From positions 14,012,001-14,076,000 of the forward strand of contig NC_079878.1 of assembly GCF_029227915.1 (NCBI RefSeq): a stretch of 64,000 bases of DNA, in the 5' to 3' direction. The notes beneath the pieces are model-generated. The model was not told the origin of the DNA, ran no database searches, and saw only the letters and a list, made by a program, of their open reading frames with translations. The position numbers were made by a program, and so were the translations under genes. Shown in pieces: positions 10,964-24,655 of the stretch (position 1 is the stretch's first letter; the number at the start of each line of letters is the position of its first letter). Source of the DNA: Hydractinia symbiolongicarpus. Lineage: Eukaryota; Cnidaria; Hydrozoa; Anthoathecata; Hydractiniidae.

Positions 10964-13569
10964 CTCAAAATGAGATTAAATACTCTAGGACTCTCCACCT
11001 AAGCCATGGCCCCTCCTGGAAATAATAGGCAGGGTATATCCCACAATATTTGTGAGGCTGGCCATTTAAAATATGTACATCTATCTATCTATGGTTTTAC
11101 TGTGGAAAATCTTTGCTGATGCGTCTTATTATTTTATCTATGTCGGCAAATGCTGAGTGCTGGCACGAATCACAAAGGCTGCTTCAATTGTGGTTACTTC
11201 TTTACAATATGTACAAATAATACATTAGTACAGCTTAAAACTAGCCTTTTACACAAATGCAAAGAAATTAGTTCTATGGGCAACCCAGGCAATTTTTTTT
11301 ACATAGGTTGTTTGGTAAAATAAAAATAACTAAAGGTAAAAATATTAGCATGCGCAAGCAAAGACTTGTTTTGAAAAATGTGTTGCAAAGTTTTTCTTAC
11401 ACTATATTGAAAGTTACTCTCATCCTAATAAGAAGTTTGTTGGAATATAAGATTTTGTTATATTTTATAATTGTGCAAATTATATATCTCTATAATAATA
11501 CAGAGACTGTGTGTGTCTGTAACAGGCAAAGTGGATGTGTTCATTTTCCTTTGATCTAGCCGAAAAAAGTTGTCTGAAATGTTAAATTTTCTGACGTTAC
11601 GGCGCAATGCCAATAACACTACTTTAACGTCAATATCATATATTAAATTAATGAAGCCATTACAGTGCACTAACTTGGAAACAAGGTGGTGACGTCAACT
11701 GGGTCCCTGAATCTGTTTCGGAATGGACAGGTTGATGACGTCATTAAAAACCTTCAAACCCTAATTTCTCTGCAACCATTTGTCAAAAGTACATCATCCT
11801 ATACATTTCTTGATCACTGTTTCAAGATCTATACGATGAAGGCAACATGTATTATAATTTCTAAAAGCGTTCATCAAAAGCACATCATCATATACATCTT
11901 CTTGATCAGCAGTTTAAGCTCTACGCAAGAGAGGTAGCATGAAAACAAGACTCTAATTTTTTTTTGTGGATGGGTTGCTGACGTCATCAAAATTCAAATG
12001 ATGCTTCCTTTTTTTATCTTGCTACAGGCTTTATCGAATAGTTCTTTATATAATAAGAAAATACACATGCATACAAATCATACATGTGCTAAACCACTTT
12101 AAGAACTATTAGTTTAGTTTTAGTTTTGAAGTCTCCCACAACTTTAAAAAAAGTTAATCATCACAATGAAGGAGGGTGTTACAAATTTTCTGTATGAATT
12201 TTAAAAATAAAGTGGACTATAAGATATGTAGTCTTATCATTAAGAAAAAGCTTGTAATAGGGGAAAGAAATAGAAATCTTTCTAATATAGAAAGTATTTG
12301 TGTGTGTATAATTTAACTACATTGTTCTAATGTTAAATCTTAAGCCAACTTCCCACAAAAAGACAAGTTGGATTCATATGGAAGAGCTTAAAAAGCTTTA
12401 TAAATCTTTTAATTTTTTGAAAAATCTTGATCTGTTATCAAAATTTTTGGACTAAAATTTTTTGCAAATTTGCTTCTTAATGCATGATGTCATATAATTG
12501 GTATACACAGCACCACTTGAATGTAACATTACATGTACGTGAGTTTTACGACATCACATAATGACATCATGTCTACATACTTAATTGCTTTTCATTGCTA
12601 TTGCTGTGTGTGAACCAAAAATATAGATGTAATAGATCAATTCCTGACACTGCATACAGTGATTTTATGCTTTATATGATCGTTTCTTGTCATTTAAAAA
12701 TGAAATATGGGGATTCTTCTGCTTCATAGGTTTTATTGTTATTTTAAAGCGAAATACTCATTTTAAGCACCTAAATTCGTTTCCTCATCATTTGAAGCTT
12801 TGAAGGGTCGTTTTCTTGTCATTTAAAAAGGAAATACAACAATATTAAAGCTTCGTATACGACATATTTTAATAGGACTGTTTGTGTGTTATACACATGT
12901 TATAGATTATTTTCTTTTGTTGATCCCATGATGCTAATAATAAATAAATATAACAAACAATAGGCTTCGCAAAGTTTACATGAGCTAATTATGTTTTTTG
13001 TGTGGGACATGAACTCTATGTTTTTTTCTACATCAAGGATAGCTCATGTATTTAACAATAGGTTAAGAATAACAACGAATGTTTTGACACTACCGAAAAC
13101 CTGTGTGAAGGTGATTAACTATCTTATAAAGTTACACAAGCGGTACTGTAAATGAGGTGCTGTTTTGAGGTGCTGTTTAAAGAAGCCATTGCATTGTAGA
13201 TTTTTCAATAAAACAATTTGTGTTATAAGGTCAGATATTATATTTTGTAGCAAGTTATCAAAATGAGTAATACCAGAAGAACAAAATTAACAAGTGATTC
13301 GGATGACAGTACTGAAGATCTGATTATTAAAGATGACCCATCACCTCATGGGATGTTAACTACTGAGCCCAGCCTTAACTATGTTGTTGAAGTTCCTAAT
13401 TATACAAGCAAAAAAAAGTGCCAGTCAGTAAACAAAACTCTTTTTTTAGTTGTACTTTTGTTGTTATTGGTTTGCACAATATTTATCTATCTTTATTTTC
13501 ATGAACGCCACATGAACTCACACATTACGAACAAGTATTGCACCTCCGGAGGGTGTGTCGAATCAGCAG
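10875..13569 (+). repeat. 2695-bp tandem duplication, copy 2
   Basis: This is the second copy of the 8180-10874 unit. Here the exon continues normally past the breakpoint (13569) into the rest of the M13 coding sequence, so copy 2 carries the functional 5' end. It also contains the 3' part of the SINE (10875 to about 11092) and an R1 repeat copy (11495-11910). Confidence 0.95.
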
Positions 13570-16500
13570 CATTTATCCAATCATCAATTAAAGAAACTGT
13601 AAATCCTTGCAAAGATTTTTATCAATTTGCATGTGGAGGGTGGTTATCAAAAAATCCAATACCTGACAATAAAATAAGGTGGTCAATTGACTCTGTTCTT
13701 CATAATAAAAATATGCTAATTCAACGAAGTATTCTAGAGAATGCTTCAGTGCAACAGAATATACTGGGAAGTGTTGCAGAACATAACACATACAAATTGT
13801 ACCAAAGTTGTATGAATATGACACGTATTAACAGAATTGGCACACAACCATTAACTAAGTTGTTAAAAGAAGCAAGACTGAAAATAGATCAATCTGGAGA
13901 TAAAAGAAGCAAAATACGAACATTGATGCATAACGTATACAATTCTACAAGCATAACGTCATTTTTTGATGTCTCAGTGGGGATTGATGATAAAAACTCA
14001 AAAGTGTATGTATTAAAGGTAAAGTGCTTTTGCTAATCTTTATTCAAATTGTTTTTAAACAAATTCTGTGAGAAACTGATAATATCTTGAGAAGGTGAGA
14101 GTTACACAAGCTACATATAGAAAAGTTCCTTTCATATGGACTTTTTGAAACCTATACTTAAAACCTAGGCTTTTTAGCTGTGTATGTTCTTAACTTTTAT
14201 TCTTATTTCGGAAAGAACCAAAAGGAGCGCTATTCTGAAATTTGGATATCTAACTTTATGTTGACTTTTTAGTTTTCTCAAGCTGGCTTGAGTCTTCCAA
14301 TGTTTCGATACAAGAACAGCTCTGATATTGTTATCAAGGCATACAAAGCATATTTGATTCAATTATACTCAAGACTTAACCAGGAGTTGACGACAGATAA
14401 AACAACAACCATTGTTAATGATGTTTTAACTTTCGAAAGACAGTTATATAAGGTAATTTTAGTAAATATTTTTAACACATCACGGACAAGATAAAAAAGT
14501 CAACAGAATTTTTTAATTTACTTTTTTAGTTAAATTTCTGATAAAAAACAGCAATAGTTGATTACACTTTTCATGTTGCAAGTTTGTCATTCCTTGAATT
14601 CAAAAAATAGAAAAAACTGAAAAAAAGTTAACACTATTTTGTATGTGTTAGTGTGTTAGAAAATATTTTTTGTTTTTGAGTATTGCCTATTTTTTTAGCT
14701 CATTTGATTCACTTCAACATTTAAATTGATTCTCATTGATTTTAGATCTTTGTGCCTATGGAGGAGAGGACTACCATCGACAAGACATACCACCGTTCAA
14801 CATTAGCTAATCTGGATAAAATGGTTCCTATGGTATGTTTTATGTTACAGACTGTTTGTAGCATCCTGAACACCAGTCTATGATTGGTGCTGAAAGTGGG
14901 CTCTTATACTAAAATTTCTAAATTTGGGATAATCACATATAATAATACAAAGTTTCTTTGACAGGCATACTTTTTTTAACTGCCTATGTTACGGCACGAT
15001 GTCATTGCATTTAGACTGACATCAATTCATTAAATAAGAATAGTGAAACCATTGCATTGCATTTTTAAGTATAAGGCTAAAATAGTTGAAAACAGTTGGA
15101 AATAACTGACGTCATCTTATTCAGTACCAACTGGGACCAAAAAGGACCAATTTGCTAATGCTAGGTTAATCCACTCCATTCAAAGCAAACAGGTTGATGA
15201 CAGCATCAAAAAAAATAAACTCCAATATCTCTGTAACTATTTATCAGAAGATACATCATCCTATACATTTTCTTGGTCAACGTTTTATGCTCTATATGAT
15301 GAAGGCAACAGATATTCTGGAAAAAAATACATTTACAAACCAGTTTAACACCACTTATTTATATAAATACCATTTTTTGCTGCCTAAAGTTTAATGTTCA
15401 CATACTTTCAACCTAATATTTAAATAGGCATAAGAGTTTTATTATTGCATCTTGTTTTATATTTTTTATTTTTTGTAATTTGTAATAATGTTAAAGAAGA
15501 AATTTATTAACAGGCAATAACATTTAAAAAAAACACTAAAAAACTAGTTACTTTCTTATCATCATCATCATCATCATCATTCTCGGCTTAACGTCCGTTT
15601 TCCATGCTAGCATGGGTTGGAGGGGGTATATTAATGACCCTCTTTTAATATGATCTAGACTGTGTTAGATCTAAACTCAACTTCCTCTGTATCAAGTCTG
15701 TCCTTAAAACCTCCTGCCAAGTCTTTCTTGGTCTGCCTCTGGGCTTTGTCCCAGGAACTATCAAGTCTCTACACTTTCTTAACAGATTATCCCCCTCCAT
15801 TCCTTCCAAGTGCCCCAGCCAATTCAATCTTCTTATCTGGATAACTTTTCTAATTCTACGGATACTTAGCCTGCTTCTTAGCTCATCTAAACTTATTCTG
15901 TCTCTCAGACTGGCGTTGCACATCCACCTAACCATTCTCATATCATTCCTTTCTAAACGGTCAAGATCTTCCTGCTTCAATGCCCATGTCTCACTACCTA
16001 CAATATAACACTTCTTACACAGGCCTCATACAACCTACCTTTTAACTCAATTGACAAGACTCTGCTAGTCAACAAAGGAAGTAACTCTCTGAACTTTTTC
16101 CAAGCAGAACCTATCCTGCAAGTAACACTTCTTCCAACACCCCTTTCACTGCCCAACATATCACCTAAGTAACAGAAGTTCTCAACTATCTCTAACAAGC
16201 CACTGTTATACATCATTGAAGCTGGAAATACTTCATTCTCTATAATCTCACCTTTGCAACGCTTACATACAAACTGAATGTCAGCTCTTAACCTTCCACC
16301 AATACTACTGCACTTCTTATGTACCCAGTTCTTGCAAGCAAAGCTTGAGTTACTACCAACCCCTTTCCTGCAAACTCCACAAGGCCACTTTCCAACTACA
16401 AGGTCACACTTGGCTGCAATGCTACTAATCATGACTTTAGACTTTGCTGTGTTCACCCTTAGCCCTTTCTCTTCTAGTCCTTTCTTCTACTTCTCAATCT

Positions 16501-19500
16501 TTTCAACTAATTCTTCCATTGACTCTGCTATGAGAACTAAATCATCTGCATACAATAACTCCCATGGACAACTTGTTCTGAACTCCACCGACAGTGCTTT
16601 TAAGACTAGAACAAACAACAAAGGACTAAGTACAGAACCCTGATGTACACCAACATTTACACTAAATTCATCACAAGTGAATCGTTAATCCTGACACGAC
16701 TTCTAGCATTGCTGTACATGGACTGTACCATCGTAACTAGCCACTCACCCCCACCTAATTTTCTCTAAAGCTTTCTCTAAATCTACAAAGGCAAAATAGA
16801 GATTCTGTCTCTTTCCTAAATACTTTTCATGAAGCTGTCTAACTAAAAATATTGCATCTGTAGCGCCACGCCCTGGCACAAAACCAAATTGCATCTTATC
16901 TATATCAATTCTTTCTCTAAGTAACTGATCAATCACTCTTTCAATAACTTTCATTACTTGATCAACCAACTTCAAACCTCTATAGTTACCTCTTTCTAAT
17001 GCATCACCCTTGTCCTTGAAACAATTCACTATTACACTTGACTGCCACTCACTCAGAATAGCACCATCCTTTATAATCTGATTAGCAAGACTTGTAATAA
17101 GCTCAACTCCAATATATCCAGATGCTTTTACCATCTCTGCAGCAATACCTTCCCTTCTTCTACAAATCTGTTTCTCTCTGCTTCTGATTTTGCCTTATAC
17201 ACTGCTGTACGAGCACGACGCTTAGCTTCTAAGTAAATATTTTTACTACCACCTGACTTTCACTCTTTCCAAAGTTTCCTCTTTTCCTTTATACACTGGT
17301 CAACCTAATTATTCCACAACCAGGTCTGTCTATGTCTAGCTGGTCCTTCCGTTCAACCACAGGTATCATCAGAAGCTTCTAGAAGACAATTCTTCAAAGT
17401 AGTCCAAGTACTTTCAACATTGTCACTATCACACTAACTAACTGCTGAACTTTTGCACTAAATTGTCTTGCTACAATCTCTTCCTTCAGCTTCCAGATTT
17501 TGCGACGGGGCCTGTACTTTCCCTTGGCTTCTTTAACACTCTTCAAGATAATATCACAAACCAGAAACCTATGCTGGGAAACACACTCTTCCCCCCCATA
17601 TAACTTTCACGTTCTTCACGACTTTCTTGTCTGGCTTTCTAACTAGGAAGTAATCTATCTGTGTCTTACAGCCACTCATATGTTATCAACCTACTCTGTC
17701 TCTTACTGAATGATGTGTTGCAAACCACCATGTCCGTTGCCACTCCAAACTCTTGCAATATCTTGTGTTCTATTTAAAGCTGAGGGAGTACGTAAATTAT
17801 AAAAACTTGTATTTCACACACAAATTTTACTAGTGCTAGGCTCTGCAAATATTACTTACTGAGTTTATCTTTATGTTTGGGAAAAAATAATTTATCAGAA
17901 TCAAACTTATTTAAAAAATTTCAAGCCTTGTAAGAAGATTTGTAGCAGCCCTAGAAATTAAAAAATTAGGCGTTTGTAACATATTTTATGCAAGTTTTGT
18001 TACACATGGACTGGCATAACGTAATCTACAAGACAGAGCCTAAAGTAGGGTTAGATTTTAACCCTGTTTTACATTCAAAGAAATCTTAAAAATGTCTAGA
18101 TTTTACTTGCGTTGCCATTAATACAAAAAAAGTTATGTAATGTTTCTTTATAGGTAGATTGGACAGCGTTTATGAAATTCATATACAAAGATACATCTAT
18201 AAAAATTAACTCAAGTGAAGTTATTCTCATTCCAACATTGAAGTATTTTCAAAAGCTTCAAGGCGTGTTAGAAAACACATCATTCAGGTAAAATACTAAA
18301 ATTAGGTTATTTTAAAAAGATATTAATATGCCAATAAATTTTCTTTTTAAAAAGAACGCTTGTGAACCATGTGAAAATAATATCATAACAATTTGAAGTC
18401 CTGCATAGATAATCAGAAATTTATTGTCTGATATTTTAAATGTAACGCATCGTTAATGGCACACATTAAGTCATACTCACAGAAGGCATATAATAATTAA
18501 TCTTTTTAAGAACAGGAACATTTTTGACGGTTGCAAAAATATTTAGAAAATAATCAAGTAAGATAAAGAAGAAGGATTAAAGAAAAGATTTTTCGAAATC
18601 TTCATAAAAAATGACAACAAAGTAAGTGTGGTTATGGATGCGCAGAAACAAACATAAAATTCCATACTTTTCATTTCCCTTGTGTCTTTCACTTCTCACT
18701 AACTAGTAAAATCTTAATGTCTTTCACCTCAAATAACTTCACTTCTTTGGAAACATAACTTTAAATCATATGCTTATCACTTGATTGATATCGAATTTCA
18801 CATAAAAGATGTCCTTGAAGACAGTGCTAGCTACTACATATTTCCAGTTTTTTTACACTTTATTGTCTTTCTTAACTGAAATTTGCTTCAGATGTGTAAC
18901 TTCTGCACCTCTCTTTATACAACTTGCAATTTCTCTACAGCGATAACAGTGATATTCACTTTTCTTATACTTGACAACCTTTGATTTCATTTAACTTAAT
19001 ATTGTGTAACATGTTAAAGCTTACATTTTAACTGTAGATATTGCAAGTCCACAGAATAGGTTTTCAACTGTTATTGCTTTAATCTTTTGTCAGTCAGTCA
19101 GTCAATTTTAAAAGCCTAGTTTGGTTTTTCCAGCCATATTAATGCTTACTTGTAAAGCACATGGAAAATTCTCTAGTAGGTGAACAGTTTAAAGCAGTTT
19201 GATCATGTACTCTACTACTTTCCCATAACAACGTTATCAGTTAGTTACAAATTTATCCCACAGGAATCTGGCTTTTCTACAATAAATAATTTTGTGTACA
19301 AAATAATCAGCGAATTTTGGTCCTATTTGACCCTTGGTTACACAGGAAAAAAGTTAATCTATTGGTTGTCAAGTTATTTAGCTTCATAATTACATTTTTT
19401 AAGGAATGGGGGAGGGGGACTGATTACATAGAGAATTTCGGCCCGGAATGCAATTTTAACTCAATTTATGTGGCAGAAATTTCATCCCGTCTTCAACTGA

Positions 19501-22500
19501 GAATTCACTCACATTAGGAATTGTAATTACATGTAGAGATTTTTAAATTGGACAGATATTCAGTTTGTGTTAAAACAATTGGGCTGGGATTTTTGCCCTG
19601 GAGCGAAATGTCATGTATTCCCAGAAAAATTGTCAACCTGGGTTGAAAAATCATCCACATAATGTGTTCATACAAAAATGTAATTTTGGAACAACAATAT
19701 CGAAAAAATTTGACTGTTATTTTATTTGACATACCAAATACAATACATAATGCTAAATCGCTTCTTTCTCAGTTTTCAAATTTTTCAATTAAATTTTAAA
19801 GAAAAAAGTGTAGCAGCTATGTCCAAATTTACTTATAATTTGTACATAAACAGAAAAATAGGTTGTTTATAACAGAGGTTTACGATATTTTTTTATCGTT
19901 TGAGGATGAGTGGGATGATAGTTTTCTTTTCTCCTAACTTTTAATTTGATTGTGTCAGCATCGTTTAAGAATCTCGTGTGGTGTACTGCTACACATCTTT
20001 TCTGAAATAGTTTCTGATTGGTGAAAATATAAATTCCATCATAGGAAAAAGGTGGTTCAGCCAAGGCTGATATCATGCTCAATTGTCCATAGCAAAATAT
20101 TTTGAAATTTTAAAAGGTGAAATTTTAGCCAAGACTGAAGTTTTCCATGTTATCATCCCCTTAGGCAATTATATATTTACTTTTATGAATTAAAAATTGC
20201 AGAGCTGTTCAATGTTTACATATATGTAAAATAAATACATTGCATTATATGGAATGTTTTACGTTTAGTGTGATCAAAAACCACGCTTTGCTTCATGTTG
20301 CTGCTGCATATGCTGACTTACTGACTGATGATATCATTTTGATGCAAAAAAACTTAAGCATTGCAAAGTTTGGTGTTTATGAAAAACTTCCTCGTTGGAA
20401 GAGATGTTTGTTTGCAACAGATAACGGTCTAGGCATGGCATTAGGTGGTATGTTTGTCAAAAAAGCATTTGCGCAGAAGAGTAAAACAGAGGTAAGAATT
20501 GCTGTTAAAGGTAGAAATTTTAATGGAAAGAAAATTTGGCGAAATTGGCGGCGAACTTAATCCCTGGCAATATCTTCTTTTACCAGGGATTTAGTTAATA
20601 ATAAATAAGTCGAAATCCTTTGTCACCAAAATCTTACAATCAAAAGTATTCTGATTAAATCCTGATGTGTAGAAACATCGGAGAATAGCAAAGAAAATAA
20701 TGCAGAAATTCAATTTTGTTAAGTCCGCGAGTCCATCAAAGTTTCTTTCTGCAAAATTTTCTTCCCTTACGGTAAGTTTGCACTGTTTCAATAACATGTG
20801 ACATATATGGAAGCTTGTTTTGCTACTGCATAAATTTTTTATTTTGTAGAGAATACCTAAACCTTGATCGTCATGAATTATTGTGTTGATTTAGTTGGTA
20901 GTCCTGTTAAGCGTCACACATCTTCGTTTTTACTTTATAGGCAAACAGCATGGTAAAAAGAGTACGTGATGCATTCACAGAAACACTTTCCAACCTCGAT
21001 TGGATGGACAGTGTTACTCAAAAAGCTGCTAAAGCAAAAGCGCAAATGATTGCACAAAAAATTGGCTATCCACATTACATTTTGGACCCAAAGAAATTGG
21101 ATGAACATTATAAGGGGGTAGAAAACCCATTTTATATTTATATTGCCGTACATAGCTAGTCTTCATAGGAGTTAAACTTTGCACCGTAACCTGAGATTTG
21201 CACCGTAACCTAAGATTTGCACCGTAGCCTGAGATTTGCACCGTAACCTGAGATTTGCACCGTAACCTGAGATTTTTAAAAATTTCAGAACTACAAAAGC
21301 CTTAGTACTTTTTGATTAAATGCAATTCGTATGTTCATTAGTTGATTGACTTAACGCGTCACGAAAATAATGCTCTCCAACTTATTACCTGCAAAAATAC
21401 ATGATGGTAACATATTATGTAAGTTTAAGAAACTTACATAACAATCATAATGTGTAATACATTATGATTGTTTTTTTTTTACTTTCTTATTTCTTAAATA
21501 GAAACATTTCAAATTTGGCTAAAAACAAAAAAACAACGAACAGAAACAACGATTTTTACACAAGTTGAGCTTTCAATTCTTATTGGTTTTGTTATCAATA
21601 AGGAAGGTTTAATAGTTATTTTTTCCAATTAAGCATTGGAAGCACCTGCAACCATCACATGCTCAGCTAGATAATCGATATACCACCAATTCTATTTACA
21701 TTACATGTCACAAGGATAAAAATATGTTAGGGGAGAAAGGTGCAAGTAAGGGGCCGACTACATTTTTGTGTTTGGGGTGTTCCAAATGAATATCAAAAAG
21801 TTTATACTCTGAAAAAACCACCAACTACAAGGTAATTTATTATCACGGAAGTTTGCGTTACGTAATAAAAATTGGCTGGGTGATGACCCTAATAAATAAA
21901 TAAATATTCAAATAGCGTTTGTATGTTAGTTTTTTTACGTTTGTTTTCATCATTTGCTGGCAAGTCCCAATAGATTAGAAACCCATTATTATCTCTTCTC
22001 AACGCCTTAGGTGAACTTGAATGCGATGACATATTTTGAGAATGTATTACAACTCACGCGACATCATGCAGAAAAAGATTTCTTCGTGCTGCGTGACAAG
22101 GTGAACAAGATGAAATGGTTCATGACGCCACCGACAATAAATGCATACTACAGTCCAAGCAACAACCAGATAGGTAAGATAGTGTTTCACAAACAGACTT
22201 ATTGAACATCATTTGTGTATCTCATGGTTGTGTGGTATGGTTACTATGTTTTGATTGTTTTTTCTTTGTTTCTTTCTAGTTAACATTTTATAAGTTCTGG
22301 TCGTAAGAAAGTTATAACTAAGCCCAAATTAAATCAACTATTCAGATATATTTCTTTTCAGCAGTTTTTAAGAAATCACGGAATGTATGATAAGGACTGG
22401 CAATTTCTCGCTCTTTTTGGAGTACAGTAGTATTTTCGCTGCAAAGGTGTGATACTAAAGTTTTGTTTTTAGTATTTCCGGCTGGTATTCTTCAACCACC

Positions 22501-24655
22501 TTATTTTAAAGCTGATTACCCAAAGGTGGTCAACTACGGAGGCATGGGTTCGGTTATTGGTCATGAAATAACTCATGGTTTTGACAATGATGGTGCGTTA
22601 ATGTTTATTTTATTTTAAATTCATAATAGATGTAGAATTAGATCTTGAAAATAGAACTGCAGTAGGATCAGATTATTCTTAAAGAAAGTTTCGTGCTTTT
22701 TATACTTTACCATTTTCTTCAATTTTTCAGAATATTTTTCAAAGTGTTCAAAACATTAAAGCAACTAACCGGTTTGCAGGCTGCAACGTTTTTTTTTTTT
22801 TTTTGAGTATCTAAATTAAGATCTGCATGCTGTATAGCATGTTGAGCATGCTAAAAAAAAACTCAACCTCAGATACATTGTCAGGTTTCACATCCCACTG
22901 TTGTAGGTCGATTGTATGACAAGTTCGGTAATTATCATGGTATAAACAATTCTTGGTGGACAAAGTCGTCCGTTGATGGATTCGAAAAGAAGAAGAAATG
23001 TTTTGTGGATCAATATCAAAACTTTATTGTTGTTGAGGGAAAACATGTATGTGTCGGGTCTGCTACGTATCAATTGAAAGTTTCAATAATTAATTGGAAA
23101 TTTTAAGTCTCCCTGTTTTTCATGTGTATCCCACACACTTTTAACAATTCAGTTTTTATAGGAGTTTTGGGAGAAAGAAAGGGTTTAGGAGGGGAAGTGT
23201 TTGGAATAGGGAGGGTTTGGTATATATCAATTAATGTGAATTCCGCCAACACTTCACCAAATTTAGATTTAAAACCTCAACCCATCAAAGACAAAAGTCA
23301 TTGGAATGTTTTTTTATTGTTTTTTATCTTAACGGTAAGCCACTAAAATGATAGTAGGATCATATTGCTAATTCTTCATAGATTATCCAGGTATTCTTTT
23401 GTGCACGCTACTTATTTAAAAGAGCAAAAGTTACTGTAGTATCGAAAGAGGTTTTTATTCATCACTAGTTTTCCCAACTTATTTTAGTGGTGCAAGCCCC
23501 TCGCCGATCTTTAATTTGTGATTTTTAATTCGAATATTTTCGTGTATTTAGTCAAAGCGCCCTCACCTAAGCCCCGTGTATTTGCGCCCTTTGGGGGTAC
23601 TTTTCAAACTAACCCAACATGACAACAATTTGGTGCAACTTTTTATTCTTAATGAGTTTTCATTACTTTAGATTAAAGGTAATGTTACACTTGGGGAGAA
23701 TATTGCCGACAACGGAGGTTTGAAAGCGTCGTATAAGGTTGGTTTTTTACTACTTTTAAACAATAGAAATTTTCTGGGGTTTAAAAATTCACAAAATATA
23801 GTGGACGAGATTTCTCGAGCGAAACATTTAAAATAATGAACGCTGATGGCCTTTTACGAATTGCAGGTTTTAGGAATGTATGAAGGTGGGTGCTAAAATT
23901 CCGAATCCAATCCACCCTAAATTTTATTTCAAGAAAGTGAGCCGTTAAACTCATGCAAATTTTAGAAATTGGTATTTGCCTAAATTAATCTACGTCGATT
24001 TTTTTAGCCGGCAAAGGAGAAATATTGTGTTGCACACCATAACGCTGTTTTTTTATCTGCTTCTATTTTCTAGGCGTATAAAACTTGGGTAAAGGAAAAT
24101 GGTGAAGAAGCTTTACTTCCTGGTTTGAAGAGGTCAAATGATCAAGTCTTTTTTATAGCTTTCGCGCAAGTAAGATTTTTACATGTTTTTGTTTATGTAA
24201 GTATTTTGTTAGTATTTATCAACTATATTATTTTTGTATGTGTCATAACTGATTTCATTTTTATGGACCTTTTGCTGGATTTATTTTGTGATTCAATGCT
24301 AAAAAATTTTGTGTTTTACGAGATTTATATTCATTATTCTGATATTTAACAAAACATTTTGCGATCGTTTCTTTCCGTAAATGAGTGATTTTCAGAAGAG
24401 GTAAAGGAATGAAATTGTTTTTATTTTGCGGAATTTTTTTATGAAAATTTTTGCGAATTGAGTCGTTTTGGGACGTATTCTCCGAATATTGATCAAATTC
24501 GCAAAAAATAAGACCTGTAAAATTTTGATTTCGTTTGGTTAAGTATAGCAATTTATAAACGTTTCTATTCTGTTTCAGTCGTGGTGTTCCAGGGAGTTAC
24601 GATCGATGTTGGTGGAACAGATTGAGGTTGATGTACACAGTCCAGAAAAACAAAG
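13263..24655 (+). CDS. M13 zinc metallopeptidase (neprilysin / endothelin-converting-enzyme family), last exon not found
   Basis: Type II membrane peptidase that would cleave small signalling peptides outside the cell. Exons: 13263-14018, 14273-14452, 14746-14832, 18154-18287, 20269-20491, 20941-21117, 22011-22173, 22473-22592, 22907-23046, 23672-23737, 24074-24169, 24579-24655. All introns are GT-AG and all phases agree, giving about 739 residues. Visible features are a cytosolic tail with acidic Ser/Asp stretch, a membrane anchor (residues ~60-81), the Cys-rich start of the ectodomain ([12 protein letters not shown]), the substrate-binding NAYY (exon 7), the zinc motif HEITH (22562-22576, exon 8) and GENIAD with the third zinc ligand (exon 10). 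The final 30 or so residues, which in this family end in a C-x-x-W-type motif, were not located downstream. Exon 1 codes for a third of the protein without an intron. Vertebrate subfamily (NEP, ECE) cannot be decided. Confidence 0.93.
14970..15330 (+). repeat. diverged copy of dispersed repeat R1 in intron 3
   Basis: Blocks such as CAATATCTCTGTAACTATTT, the adjacent 'acatcatcctatacattt' and 'atatgatgaaggcaaca' match the R1 copies at 8.8 and 34.9 kb in the same order. Divergence is clearly higher here, so this is an older insertion inside the M13 gene. Confidence 0.6.
15558..17790 (-). mobile_element. 5'-truncated, decayed RTE-like LINE retrotransposon
   Basis: The element lies antisense in intron 3 of the M13 gene. 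Read on the - strand from 17790 it shows the end of an AP-type endonuclease ([16 protein letters not shown]), the linker with [17 protein letters not shown], and the reverse transcriptase palm ([14 protein letters not shown] and the catalytic YADD box near 16560). A Cys/His finger-like segment (PCGVC...HKKC...CKRC, 16390-16250) and the C-terminal segment rich in Arg/Lys ([12 protein letters not shown]...PRGRPRKTW) follow. The 3' end is an ATG/ATC triplet run at 15558-15582, typical of short-tandem tails in RTE elements. Several in-frame stops and frame changes (for example in WWNN*VDQ and after the YADD box) show it is dead. Clade assignment is from motif resemblance only. Confidence 0.88.
18288..20268. 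other. intron 4 of the M13 gene, no feature seen
   Basis: About 2 kb of AT-rich intron. No nested gene or repeat was recognised. Confidence 0.5.
21178..21272. repeat. 19-bp tandem repeat, five copies
   Basis: Five head-to-tail copies of TTTGCACCGTAACCTGAGA, with single changes in units 2 and 3, lie in intron 6 of the M13 gene, about 60 bp after exon 6. Confidence 0.92.
21417..21471. repeat. two adjacent perfect short inverted repeats
   Basis: ATGTAAGTTT pairs with AAACTTACAT across 3 bases (21417-21439). ACAATCATAATGT pairs with ACATTATGATTGT across 5 bases (21441-21471) and is followed by a T run. Both lie in intron 6 of the M13 gene. Confidence 0.8.

Noticed and set aside
16278-16643. + strand open frame of 121 codons
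   Set aside because: It is the antisense shadow of the LINE reverse transcriptase region.
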